Assembly (NCBI GenBank): GCA_026987195.1
Contig: JALSNC010000083.1
Coordinates: 1-50,827 of the forward strand
Origin: Desulfobulbaceae bacterium
GTDB lineage: Bacteria > Desulfobacterota > Desulfobulbia > Desulfobulbales > Desulfobulbaceae
Direction: 5' to 3'
DNA: 50,827 bases
The notes below the pieces were generated by a model that did not search any database, had not been told where the DNA came from, and saw only the letters and a program-made list of their open reading frames with translations. This document shows, one piece after another, positions 42,813-50,827 of the stretch; positions within the stretch are counted from its first letter, which is position 1; each line of letters begins with the position of its first letter. The position numbers and the translations under genes were made by a program.

Positions 42813-44825
42813 ATGGCATTACCAAATAAGCCGAGAGGCGAGATTGCTGCTGTTGTCGATCCGGAGGTTGTGGAGCATTCTTGTGATATCCTTATCGTGG
42901 GTGGCGGTATGGCTGCCTGCGGAACCGCTTTCGAGATCAAGAAGTGGGCTCCCGATGATATGAAGATCATCCTCTGCGACAAGGCCGCAATGGAGCGTTC
43001 CGGCGCCGTTGCCCAGGGCCTGTCCGCCATCAACACCTACATCGGCGAGAACGCCATCGAAGACTACGTCAAGATGGTCCGCAACGACCTGATGGGCGTT
43101 GTCCGCGAGGACCTGATCTACGACCTCGGCCGGCACGTTGACGAGTCGGTCAAGCTCTTCGAGGAGTGGGGTCTGCCGGTCTGGAAGAAGGCCGAGGACG
43201 GCTCCAACCTGGACGGTGCCAAGCCCGCGCCGACCCTGCGCGAGGGTGGCCAGCCCGTACGGACCGGCAAGTGGCAGATCATGATCAACGGTGAGTCCTA
43301 CAAGTGCATCGTTGCCGAGCCGGCCAAGAAGGCACTGGGCGAAGAGAACATCATGGAGCGTGTCTTCATCGTCAAGATGCTGCTCGACAAGAACCTGGAC
43401 AACACCATTGCCGGTGCTGTCGGTTTCTCCACCCGTGAGAACAAGGTCCACGTCTTCACCTGCAAGGCCGCCCTGGTCGCCTGCGGTGGTGCGGTCAACA
43501 TCTTCCGTCCGCGGTCCACCGGTGAAGGTAAGGGTCGTGCATGGTACCCGGTATGGAACGCCGGTTCCACCTACACCATGTGTGCCCAGGTAGGCGCCAC
43601 CCTGACCATGATGGAAAACCGTTTCACCCCGGCCCGCTTCAAGGACGGCTACGGTCCTGTCGGCGCCTGGTTCCTGCTGTTCAAGGCCAAGGTACAGAAC
43701 GGTCTGGGCGAGTTCTACGCCAACTCCGACTCTGTCAAGGAAGAGCTGGAGAAGTACATGCCCTACGGTGCCTCCGCCGTTACCCCCACCTGCCTGCGGA
43801 ACCACCTGATGCTCAACGAGATGAAGGCCGGCCGCGGTCCCATCTACATGGCCACCGACGTCGCCCTCAACGCCTTCCTCGACGAGAAGCGCGAGCAGGG
43901 AATGGACGAGAAGGCGGTCAAGAAGTACTGGAAGCACCTCGAGTCCGAGGCATGGGAGGACTTCCTCGACATGTCTGTCGGTCAGGCCGGTCTGTGGGCC
44001 GGTATGAACATCGAGCCCGAGAAGGTCGGTTCCGAGATCATGCCCACCGAGCCCTATATGCTGGGATCCCATTCGGGCTGCTGCGGCATCTGGACCTCCG
44101 GTCCCAACGAGGACTGGGTACCCGATGTCGACGGTCCGCGGTCGCATCAGTACAAGTGGGGTTACAACCGCATGACCACGGTCAACGGCCTGTTCACCGC
44201 CGGTGACGGTGTTGGCGCCTCCGGTCACAAGTTCTCCTCCGGTTCCCATGCCGAGGGTCGTATCGTTGCCAAGCAGATGGTCAAGTACTGCCGTGACAAC
44301 AGCCATACCCCCGAGCTGGCCCAGAGTGCCCAGGAACTGGCCGACGAGGTCTACGCACCGGTCAAGCGCTACCACGAGTTCGTTGGCGCCACCACTCATC
44401 AGGATGTCAACCCCAACTACTGCAAGCCTGCCGGCCTGATGATGCGCCTGATGAAGGCCACCGACGAGTATGGCGGCGGTGTTGCCACCTACTACATGAC
44501 CTCCGGCAAGCTGCTCGAGATCTGCATGAACCTGCTCGAGATGCTGCGCGAGGATGCCGAGAAGATGGCTGCCGGCGACCTGCACGAGCTGCTGCGCGCC
44601 TGGGAGAACTACCATCGTATCTGGTGTGTCGAGGCTCACATCCGTCACATCCAGTTCCGCGAGGAGTCCCGCTATCCGGGCTTCTACTATCGTTCCGACT
44701 TCCCGACCTGTGACGATGAGAACTGGAAGTGCTTTGTCAACTCCACCTACGATCCCAAGGCGGGTGAGTGGAAGTGCGAGAAGGTCGAGTGCATCAACAT
44801 CATCGAGACCGATCCTTGGCTGTAA
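42813..44825 (+). CDS. aprA: Adenylylsulfate reductase, alpha subunit
   Basis: FAD-containing catalytic subunit of dissimilatory APS reductase; 670 residues, full length. The N-terminal dinucleotide-binding motif is DILIVGGGMAACGTAFE, and SGAVAQGLSAINTYIG and AGDGVGASGHKFSSGSHAEG line the FAD. AAGGAGAT precedes the start. Codon use is strongly biased (AAG, GAG, AAC, GGT/GGC), as expected for one of the most abundant proteins of a sulfate reducer. The enzyme can run in reverse in disproportionating or oxidising relatives, so direction cannot be read from it alone. Confidence 0.98.
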   Translation: MALPNKPRGEIAAVVDPEVVEHSCDILIVGGGMAACGTAFEIKKWAPDDMKIILCDKAAMERSGAVAQGLSAINTYIGENAIEDYVKMVRNDLMGVVREDLIYDLGRHVDESVKLFEEWGLPVWKKAEDGSNLDGAKPAPTLREGGQPVRTGKWQIMINGESYKCIVAEPAKKALGEENIMERVFIVKMLLDKNLDNTIAGAVGFSTRENKVHVFTCKAALVACGGAVNIFRPRSTGEGKGRAWYPVWNAGSTYTMCAQVGATLTMMENRFTPARFKDGYGPVGAWFLLFKAKVQNGLGEFYANSDSVKEELEKYMPYGASAVTPTCLRNHLMLNEMKAGRGPIYMATDVALNAFLDEKREQGMDEKAVKKYWKHLESEAWEDFLDMSVGQAGLWAGMNIEPEKVGSEIMPTEPYMLGSHSGCCGIWTSGPNEDWVPDVDGPRSHQYKWGYNRMTTVNGLFTAGDGVGASGHKFSSGSHAEGRIVAKQMVKYCRDNSHTPELAQSAQELADEVYAPVKRYHEFVGATTHQDVNPNYCKPAGLMMRLMKATDEYGGGVATYYMTSGKLLEICMNLLEMLREDAEKMAAGDLHELLRAWENYHRIWCVEAHIRHIQFREESRYPGFYYRSDFPTCDDENWKCFVNSTYDPKAGEWKCEKVECINIIETDPWL

Positions 44826-44854
44826 TCGCTTACAGACATTGAGTAGGTAGATGG

Positions 44855-44889
44855 AAATCTCCAGGCTCCTGTGGGGCCTGGAGATTTTT
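44855..44889 (+). terminator. Terminator between aprA and qmoA
   Basis: A 12-bp stem AAATCTCCAGGC / GCCTGGAGATTT (44855-44866 and 44876-44887) closing a short loop and ending in TTTTT. It would separate high-level aprBA transcription from qmoABC, or let only part of it through. Confidence 0.85.
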
Positions 44890-44999
44890 AATATTCACCG
44901 GGCTGTTTTTGTTTGAGTTGGCATGGAACTTGTTGAAGTTCCGTGCCAATTGAACCAGAAATCACCTTTCATCAATACCAGCAGTTATGGAGGTTTGGC

Positions 45000-46253
45000 A
45001 TGAGTAACACTGCAGGAAATGGTGCGGTACTGGTTGTGGGCGGCGGAATCAGCGGCCTGACGGCTGCTCTGGAAGCTGCGGAGGTCGGTAATGATGTCTT
45101 TCTTATCGACAGGAATCCGTACTTCGGTGGCCGTGTCGCCCAGCTCAATCAGTACTTCCCCAAACTTTGTCCCCCCACGTGCGGCCTTGAGATCAACTTC
45201 AGGCGGATCAAGGACAACCGCAAGATCCGGACCTACACCATGACCACGGTCAAATCGGTGTCCGGCGGTCCCGGGAACTTCACCGTTGAACTGGAAACCG
45301 CCCCCAGGTACGTCAACTCCAACTGCACCGCCTGTGGTGACTGCGCCGAGGCCTGTACCGACGAGATCGAGGATGCCTTCAACTTCGGCATGCAGAAGAC
45401 CAAGGCCATCTACCTGCCCCACGAGATGGCCTTCCCGCGCCGCTATGTCCTTGACAAGGATGCCTGCTCCGCCGAGTGCCTGGAGGCCATCAAGGGTGCC
45501 TGCAAGTACGATGCCATTGATACGGAGATGAAGGCCGAGACCTTTTCCATCAATGTCGGCTCCATTGTCTGGGCCACCGGCTGGAATCCGTACGACCCCA
45601 CCAAGCTGGACAACCTGAAGTTCAACTCGTCACCTGCCATCATCACCAACATGATGATGGAGCGGATGGCTGCCGACAACGGTCCCACCGGCGGCAAGAT
45701 CCTCAGGCCCGGCGATGACAAGGAGCCCGAGTCCTTCGCCTTTGTCCAGTGCGCCGGCTCCCGGGACGAGAACCATCTTGAGCACTGCTCCTACATCTGC
45801 TGCATGGCGACCTTCAAGCAGATGACCTATATCCGCGAGCAGTATCCCGAGGCCAAGATCTATGTCTTCTACATTGATCTGCGGACCCCGGGCCGCTACG
45901 AGAAGTTCCGCGAAAAACTCATGGATGACGCCAATTCCGAGTTCATCAAGGGCAAGGTGGCTGACATCATTGCCGAGGAGGACGGCGGCGTCACCGTGGT
46001 AGCCGAAAATGCGGTCACCGGCGCCAAGGTGCAGCAGAAGGTCGATATGTGCATCCTGGCCACCGGCATGCAGCCGGCTCTCGGCGAGCAGGCCGCGGCC
46101 CTCGGCGTGACCACGGACGGCAACGGTTTTGTCGTATCCGAACCTGAGAAGGGAATGATTGCTGCCGGCTGTGCCAAGTCATCTGCGGACGTCTACACCT
46201 GTGGTCAGTCTTCTACTGCAGCAGCCCTCAAAGCAATTCAGATCGGACGGTAG
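45000..46253 (+). CDS. qmoA: QmoA, HdrA-like flavoprotein
   Basis: Soluble subunit of the quinone-interacting membrane-bound oxidoreductase that exchanges electrons with AprBA. It has 417 residues with the HdrA-type FAD motif VVGGGISGLTAALEAAE, FGGRVAQLNQYFPKLCPPTCG and a cysteine cluster CTACGDCAEAC. The start at 45000 is set by TATGGAGG; an in-frame GTG at 44943 lies before that signal. qmoB follows after 12 bases. Confidence 0.96.
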   Translation: MSNTAGNGAVLVVGGGISGLTAALEAAEVGNDVFLIDRNPYFGGRVAQLNQYFPKLCPPTCGLEINFRRIKDNRKIRTYTMTTVKSVSGGPGNFTVELETAPRYVNSNCTACGDCAEACTDEIEDAFNFGMQKTKAIYLPHEMAFPRRYVLDKDACSAECLEAIKGACKYDAIDTEMKAETFSINVGSIVWATGWNPYDPTKLDNLKFNSSPAIITNMMMERMAADNGPTGGKILRPGDDKEPESFAFVQCAGSRDENHLEHCSYICCMATFKQMTYIREQYPEAKIYVFYIDLRTPGRYEKFREKLMDDANSEFIKGKVADIIAEEDGGVTVVAENAVTGAKVQQKVDMCILATGMQPALGEQAAALGVTTDGNGFVVSEPEKGMIAAGCAKSSADVYTCGQSSTAAALKAIQIGR

Positions 46254-46265
46254 GAGGAAAAGTCA

Positions 46266-48530
46266 ATGGATAAGGTATATGGTGCATATCTCTGTACTGG
46301 TTGTGGCATTGGCGACGTCCTTGATGTGGATGGACTGAAAGCTGCCGCCTCGGAAACAGGAGTTGAAATGCAGGAACATGGCTGCCTCTGCGGCGCAGAG
46401 GGCAGGGCCATGATCGAAAAGGATATTGCCGACAAGGGTGTCAATTCCGTCATCATCTGCGCCTGCTCGCCCCGGGTCATGAAGAATGAATTCGATTTTG
46501 GCGAGAATGTGATGACCACCCGCGGCAATCTGCGCGAGCATGTGGCATGGGCCGCCGGCCCAGCCGTTGAAGGCGAAGAGGAGAGCGAGGGCGTGGACGA
46601 GTTCCTGCAGGAGATGGGAACCGATTACGTGCGTATGGCCATCACCCGCGCCCAGAAGGCCGATCTGCCGGAGCCCTTTCTCCTGGACGAGATCAACAAG
46701 AACATCCTGGTCATCGGTGGTGGTATCGCCGGTCTGACCGCGGCGCTTGAGGCTGCCAAGGCCGGCTACAAGGCGACCATCGTCGAGAAGGAGGACACCC
46801 TGGGCGGCAAGGCCCTGGGATGGCGGAAGATGTTCCCCACCAGGTATCCGTACGCCGAGCTGGAGAATCCCACCATCGAGCAGATGATCGCCGATGTGAC
46901 CGGCAATGCCGATATCACCGTCAAGACCGGAACCGAGGTCGCCCGCATCGCCGGTGCGCCCGGCCAGTTCAATGTCACCCTCAAGGCCGCCGGCACCACC
47001 AGCGAGTGGGATGCCCCGGCCCGGGTCACCGTTGATGAGCAGGACCTCATCGACAAGGGCGAGATGGAGGACCCCAACAAGGGCCTCAAGCCCTACACCG
47101 AGCTCAATCCCGATGGCGAGACCTTTGGCGCCGTTGTCCTGGCCACCGGCTGGACCCCTGCCGATGTCTCCGAGTTCGAGCACCTGGGCTACGGCACCAT
47201 CAAGAACGTGGTCACCAATGCCGAATTCGAGAAGATGGCCAAGGAGGGCAAGGTCCCGGCCCGGGTCGCCTTTATCCAGAGCCCTGGTGGAACGGACAAC
47301 GACAAGGACTTCCCCTACTGCAACTCGGTCACCTCCATGGTCGCTCTCAAGCAGGCCCGCTACGTGCGCGAGGATAATCCTGACAATGGTCAGGCCTACA
47401 TCCTGTACCAGCATATGCGCACCCCCGGCAATGCCGAGCTGTTTTACAAGGGCATGCAGCAGGAGGACGGTGTCTTCCTGACCAAGGCCGCGGTCACCAA
47501 GGTCGAGGAGGGTGAGAACGGGCTGGTGGTCCAGGCCACCGACACCCTGCTCGGCGATGATCTGGCCCTGGAGGTGGACATGGTGGTCCTGGCCGCCGGC
47601 ATGGTGCCCACCACCCTTGACGAGCCGGTCATCAACCTGGCCTACCGCCAGGGTCCGGCCTTCCTTGATCTGGATCTGTTCGACGGCTATGCCGACTCCA
47701 ACTTCATCTGCTTCCCCTATGAGACCCGGCGTACCGGTATCTACACCTGTGGTGGTGTGCGCAAGGCCGAGACCATGGAGGAGACCATGGACGACGCCAC
47801 CGGTGCCGCGCTCAAGGCCATCCAGTGTATCGAGTCGGCCAACCGCGGTGTGGCGGTACATCCCCGTTCCGGCGACATGACCTATCCGGAGTTCTTCTTC
47901 CAGCGCTGTACCCAGTGCAAGCGCTGCACCGAGGAATGCCCGTTCGGCGCCCTGGACGATGACGAGAAGGGCACACCGCTGCCCAATCCCACCCGCTGCC
48001 GCCGCTGCGGTACCTGCATGGGGGCCTGTCCCGAGCGGATCATCGGCTTCTCCGATTACAACATCGACATGATCGGCTCCATGGTCAAGGCCATCGAGGT
48101 GCCCGACGACGACGAGGACAAGCTGCGCATCGCGGTCTTTGTCTGCGAGAACGACGCCTATCCGGCCATCGACATGTCCGGTATGCACCGCAACCGCATG
48201 AACAGGCTGGTCCGCTTCATCCCGGTCCGCTGCCTCGGATCCGTCAACATGGTCTGGATCAAGGACGCCATGTCCTCGGGCATGGACGGTGCACTGCTGC
48301 TGGGTTGCAAGTGGGGTGACGACTACCAGTGCCACTTCGTGAAAGGCTCTGAAATCGCCAACAAGCGTATGGAGAACATCGGCGAGACACTCGGCACGCT
48401 CGGCCTGGAGCCTGAACGTTGTGCTGTCCGGCAGATCGCCATCTCCGACTATGACAAGATCCCCGCCATCATCGAGGAGTTTGTCGAGGAGATCATCGAA
48501 CTGGGACCGAATCCGTTCAAGGGCTTCTAA
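46266..48530 (+). CDS. qmoB: QmoB, HdrA/MvhD-like flavoprotein
   Basis: Second soluble Qmo subunit, 754 residues. An N-terminal cysteine-rich segment (YLCTGCGIGD, GCLCGAEGRA) is followed by an HdrA-like FAD domain (ILVIGGGIAGLTAALEAAKA near 150). Two [4Fe-4S] ferredoxin motifs (CTQCKRCTEECP, CRRCGTCMGACP) precede a C-terminal MvhD-like domain (VRCLGSVNMVWIKDAMSSG, LLGCKWGDDYQC). This layout is known from HdrA-MvhD fusions proposed to take part in electron bifurcation or confurcation. It sits between qmoA and qmoC with a 115-base gap to the latter. Confidence 0.96.
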   Translation: MDKVYGAYLCTGCGIGDVLDVDGLKAAASETGVEMQEHGCLCGAEGRAMIEKDIADKGVNSVIICACSPRVMKNEFDFGENVMTTRGNLREHVAWAAGPAVEGEEESEGVDEFLQEMGTDYVRMAITRAQKADLPEPFLLDEINKNILVIGGGIAGLTAALEAAKAGYKATIVEKEDTLGGKALGWRKMFPTRYPYAELENPTIEQMIADVTGNADITVKTGTEVARIAGAPGQFNVTLKAAGTTSEWDAPARVTVDEQDLIDKGEMEDPNKGLKPYTELNPDGETFGAVVLATGWTPADVSEFEHLGYGTIKNVVTNAEFEKMAKEGKVPARVAFIQSPGGTDNDKDFPYCNSVTSMVALKQARYVREDNPDNGQAYILYQHMRTPGNAELFYKGMQQEDGVFLTKAAVTKVEEGENGLVVQATDTLLGDDLALEVDMVVLAAGMVPTTLDEPVINLAYRQGPAFLDLDLFDGYADSNFICFPYETRRTGIYTCGGVRKAETMEETMDDATGAALKAIQCIESANRGVAVHPRSGDMTYPEFFFQRCTQCKRCTEECPFGALDDDEKGTPLPNPTRCRRCGTCMGACPERIIGFSDYNIDMIGSMVKAIEVPDDDEDKLRIAVFVCENDAYPAIDMSGMHRNRMNRLVRFIPVRCLGSVNMVWIKDAMSSGMDGALLLGCKWGDDYQCHFVKGSEIANKRMENIGETLGTLGLEPERCAVRQIAISDYDKIPAIIEEFVEEIIELGPNPFKGF

Positions 48531-48549
48531 CCTCACTGTTGTGTCGAAT

Positions 48550-48577
48550 CCGCTGCCGGCTGCATTGCCGGCAGCGG
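48550..48577 (+). other. Strong hairpin between qmoB and qmoC
   Basis: An 11-bp perfect stem CCGCTGCCGGC / GCCGGCAGCGG with a six-base loop and no T-tract. Without the tract it is unlikely to terminate fully; it may stabilise the upstream mRNA or set different levels for QmoB and QmoC. Confidence 0.6.
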
Positions 48578-48645
48578 AACAGCCTTTCTGCAATAGTTCA
48601 TTCGTTCGACATGTTGAATACTACTTTTCATGACAGGAGGAGAAA

Positions 48646-49854
48646 ATGTCTATGAACGTGCAACCCGATCTTGATTTTATCCGGGACATGAAGAGTGCGG
48701 GTGGCGATACATTGAAAAAATGCTTTCAGTGTGCAACCTGCTCGGTGGTCTGCCCGCTCTCGTCCGACGACAACCCCTTTCCCCGGCGCGAGATGATCCT
48801 TGCCCAGTGGGGACTCAAGGAACAGCTGCTCGGTGATGCCAACGTGATGCTCTGCCACCAGTGCGGCGACTGCACGGCCTACTGCCCGCGCGGCGCCAAG
48901 CCCGGCGATGTCCTCGGCGCCATCCGTGCCTATGCCTACAAGCATTTCGGCTGGCCGGCCGGACTCGCCAACCTGGCCAGCTCGGGCAAGAACCTGCCGG
49001 TGCTGATCGCCATTCCGGCCGTGGTCATCTTCGTCATGTGGCTTATCTCCGGTGGCATGCACCTGCCCACCACCGAGCAGTTTGCCGAGGTTGGCTACGG
49101 CCACTTCTTCGGTCACTGGGATTTCCGGCTTCTTGCCAAGAACGTCTTTTTCATCGACCTGATCATGCTGCCCTCGGCCGGCCTTGCGCTCTATGCCGCC
49201 TACCGTGGAGTCTCTGCCATGTGGAAGAAGATGGCCGAGAGCGCCGGCGTGGGCGAGGCCCTGTACCGGCCCTCGGTGCCGCAGTTCATCCGGGAGTTCC
49301 TCTGGCCCTCCATTGTCGAGATCATCGAGCACACCCGCTTCAAGAAGTGTGAGGCCAACAAGGACCGGGTCAAGGGCCATCAGCCGCTGCTGCTTGCCTT
49401 TCTTGCCCTCTTCTTTGTCACCGTCTACTCGGCGGTCTCCCAGGACCTGCTGGGCATCTTCATCCCGTCCCTGCATGGTCCCATGTCGCTGATGAATCCG
49501 GTCAAGATCCTGGCCAACGTCGCCGCCATCGCCCTGATCGTCGGTATCGGCATCCTCTGGGGCAACCGCAGCCGGGCCGAACAGGAGGGGCAGGCCAGCC
49601 ACACCTTCTATGACTGGTTCCTGATCTGGATGATCATGGGCGTGGGCGTCACCGGCCTGCTCGCCGAGATCTTCCGCCTCATCGGCGTGGTCTCCCTGGG
49701 CTACCTGATCTACTACCTGCATCTGATCTCGGTCATGATGCTCTTCCTCTACATGCCCTATACCAAGTTCGCACACCTGGTCTACCGGACCTTTGCCATG
49801 GCCTTTGAGCGCTATCGTGAGTCGGCCTATGTGAAGAATCCCCTTTCCGAATAA
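48646..49854 (+). CDS. qmoC: QmoC, HdrC/HdrE-like membrane subunit
   Basis: Membrane subunit that connects Qmo to menaquinone, 402 residues. The N-terminal HdrC-like part has two [4Fe-4S] motifs (CFQCATCSVVCP near 26-37, CHQCGDCTAYCP near 71-82). From about residue 120 there is a cytochrome-b-type membrane domain with about six helices and histidines suited to heme b binding. AGGAGGAG precedes the start. A terminator ends the locus directly after it. Confidence 0.97.
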   Translation: MSMNVQPDLDFIRDMKSAGGDTLKKCFQCATCSVVCPLSSDDNPFPRREMILAQWGLKEQLLGDANVMLCHQCGDCTAYCPRGAKPGDVLGAIRAYAYKHFGWPAGLANLASSGKNLPVLIAIPAVVIFVMWLISGGMHLPTTEQFAEVGYGHFFGHWDFRLLAKNVFFIDLIMLPSAGLALYAAYRGVSAMWKKMAESAGVGEALYRPSVPQFIREFLWPSIVEIIEHTRFKKCEANKDRVKGHQPLLLAFLALFFVTVYSAVSQDLLGIFIPSLHGPMSLMNPVKILANVAAIALIVGIGILWGNRSRAEQEGQASHTFYDWFLIWMIMGVGVTGLLAEIFRLIGVVSLGYLIYYLHLISVMMLFLYMPYTKFAHLVYRTFAMAFERYRESAYVKNPLSE

Positions 49855-49885
49855 GAACAGGGACGGTTCCTCCCCAGGGAGAGAC

Positions 49886-49920
49886 AACAGCCGGTGGCCT
49901 CTGGTCACCGGCTGTTTTTT
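49886..49920 (+). terminator. Rho-independent terminator of qmoABC
   Basis: An 11-bp stem AACAGCCGGTG / CACCGGCTGTT (49886-49896 and 49906-49916) with T residues to 49920. It closes the apr-qmo locus. Confidence 0.9.
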
Positions 49921-49968
49921 GTAAAAGTTCCGCACTGCAAGGTGGTTGCCCATGGCGGTGAGCTGTTC
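49921..49968 (-). repeat. H-module repeat copy after qmoC
   Basis: Reverse orientation: GTAAAAGTTCCGCACTGCAA, then GGTGGTTGCCCATGGCGGTG and AGCTGTTC. It begins right at the end of the qmo terminator. Confidence 0.6.
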
Positions 49969-50087
49969 CGTCCGGAGAGGGGCAGGAGGGGCACGGCAGA
50001 ACCTGTCCCCCCTGTCCCCGAAAAATGAGTTTCAGCAAAAAAAGCTCTTGATTTTTTTTGCATTGCGGATATATTTGCTGGGTTCAT

Positions 50088-50163
50088 GCTGGCGTAGCTC
50101 AACTGGCAGAGCACCTGATTTGTAATCAGGGGGTTGCGGGTTCAAGTCCCATCGCCAGCTCCA
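50088..50163 (+). tRNA. tRNA-Thr (TGT)
   Basis: A 76-base cloverleaf with encoded CCA. The acceptor stem GCTGGCG pairs with CGCCAGC. The anticodon stem CTGAT/ATCAG encloses TTGTA with flanks, anticodon TGT. T loop TTCAAGT. It is the first tRNA of the Thr-Tyr-Gly-Thr-tuf cluster, an order conserved in many bacteria. Confidence 0.96.
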
Positions 50164-50242
50164 GGTCAGAGGCCAGGGGCCAGAAGACAGAAGCCAGAAG
50201 GCAGGTCTGACTGTCTTCTGTCATCTGTCTTCTGACTTCTGA
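50164..50242. repeat. Inverted heptanucleotide arrays between tRNA-Thr and tRNA-Tyr
   Basis: About six forward units (GGTCAGA, GGCCAGG, GGCCAGA, AGACAGA, AGCCAGA, AGGCAGG) are followed by about five reverse-complement units (CTGACTG, TCTTCTG, TCATCTG, TCTTCTG, ACTTCTG). The two halves can fold into one long imperfect hairpin. It lies inside the precursor that should carry four tRNAs. Confidence 0.75.
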
Positions 50243-50254
50243 TTTTATATATGT

Positions 50255-50339
50255 GGAGGGGTTCCCGAGCGGTCAAAGGGAACAGACTGTAAATCTGTCG
50301 GCGAAGCCTTCGGAGGTTCGAATCCTCCCCCCTCCACCA
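50255..50339 (+). tRNA. tRNA-Tyr (GTA)
   Basis: An 85-base class II tRNA with encoded CCA. The acceptor stem GGAGGGG pairs with CCCCTCC. The anticodon stem CAGA/TCTG encloses CTGTAAA, anticodon GTA. Long variable arm near GTCGGCGAAGCC. Confidence 0.96.
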
Positions 50340-50406
50340 TATATGGAATTCCGCATGGCCACGCATCTGACAGCATGGACGCTCCATTGCTATTTGCCTG
50401 TTGCGA

Positions 50407-50482
50407 GCGGGAATAGCTCAATTGGTAGAGCATCAGCCTTCCAAGCTGAGGGTTGCGGGTTCGAGTCTCGTTTCCCGCTCCA
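50407..50482 (+). tRNA. tRNA-Gly (TCC)
   Basis: A 76-base cloverleaf with encoded CCA. The acceptor stem GCGGGAA pairs with TTCCCGC. The anticodon stem CAGC/GCTG encloses CTTCCAA, anticodon TCC. Confidence 0.96.
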
Positions 50483-50557
50483 CACGAGTAGATAGTGACG
50501 GAGCGTTGTTTATTTGGCCTGAGTGTCAGGCACTGCACACGGTTGAACAATCTCAGG

Positions 50558-50632
50558 GCCCACGTAACTCAGTGGTAGAGTACCTCCTTGGTAAGGAGGA
50601 AGTCACCGGTTCAAGTCCGGTCGTGGGCTCCA
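50558..50632 (+). tRNA. tRNA-Thr (GGT)
   Basis: A 75-base cloverleaf with encoded CCA. The acceptor stem GCCCACG pairs with CGTGGGC. The anticodon stem CTCCT/AGGAG encloses the GGT anticodon. A second threonine tRNA next to tuf is the usual arrangement of this cluster. Confidence 0.96.
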
Positions 50633-50688
50633 GGTGTCAGTCGATGGACGATTGAGGATCGGCTGTGCCAACTGGAACATCTGTCTGA

Positions 50689-50827
<139 letters not shown>

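Overview
This window looks like a chromosomal segment of a strictly anaerobic, sulfate-reducing or sulfur-disproportionating Desulfobacterota bacterium, probably related to the Desulfobulbales. That is inferred from the intact aprBA-qmoABC locus, the GC-rich coding sequence and the mix of housekeeping families; no 16S rRNA gene is present to confirm it. There is no prophage, no CRISPR array and no transposase gene. Nearly everything between the genes that is not a promoter or terminator belongs to short dispersed repeats.

Layout. 1-7.1 kb (minus strand): the start of an exported protein, zwf and gnd (oxidative pentose phosphate pathway), a heme-c sensor kinase coupled to a PilZ protein, and an acetolactate-synthase-like enzyme. 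7.5-9.0 kb: an ExeA-type ATPase fused to a SPOR domain. 9.0-9.5 kb: a 371-bp repeat element and tRNA-Ala. 9.8-15.5 kb: the rod-shape operon mreB-mreC-mreD-mrdA-rodA. 15.5-20.3 kb: hemH (minus), a ribosome-hibernation factor fused to a cold-shock domain, and polA. 20.3-25.9 kb: a 44-residue small protein, a second PilZ protein between inverted repeat copies, a DUF4139 protein and citrate synthase (minus). 25.9-31.6 kb: thiE with a zinc-ribbon protein, hflK-hflC (minus), a rhomboid protease (minus) and an FKBP isomerase. 31.7-39.5 kb: tRNA-Leu, ribF, a TPR / zinc-HEAT / TPR trio, then ribE, ribBA, ribH and nusB. 39.8-41.9 kb: ftsK. 42.3-49.9 kb: aprB, aprA, qmoA, qmoB, qmoC. 50.1-50.8 kb: tRNA-Thr, -Tyr, -Gly, -Thr and the start of tuf.

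How the genes work together. AprBA reduces adenylylsulfate to sulfite, and QmoABC is thought to link it to the menaquinone pool. ribF, ribE, ribBA and ribH supply FMN and FAD, the cofactors of AprA, QmoA and QmoB; ribD is not in the window. mreBCD, PBP2 and RodA build the rod-shaped cell wall, and FtsK and the SPOR protein belong to division.

The most unusual content is a layered repeat landscape outside the genes: (i) a hairpin-forming module, called H here, with about fourteen copies; (ii) a longer companion module, A; (iii) two 162-bp MITE-like elements, B, with terminal inverted repeats and probable 6-bp target duplications; (iv) a 147-bp MITE-like element, C, with 19-bp perfect inverted ends, nested inside an A copy; and (v) heptanucleotide arrays, three of which have exactly nine units. 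Some of these lie in likely 5' leaders or inside the riboflavin gene cluster.
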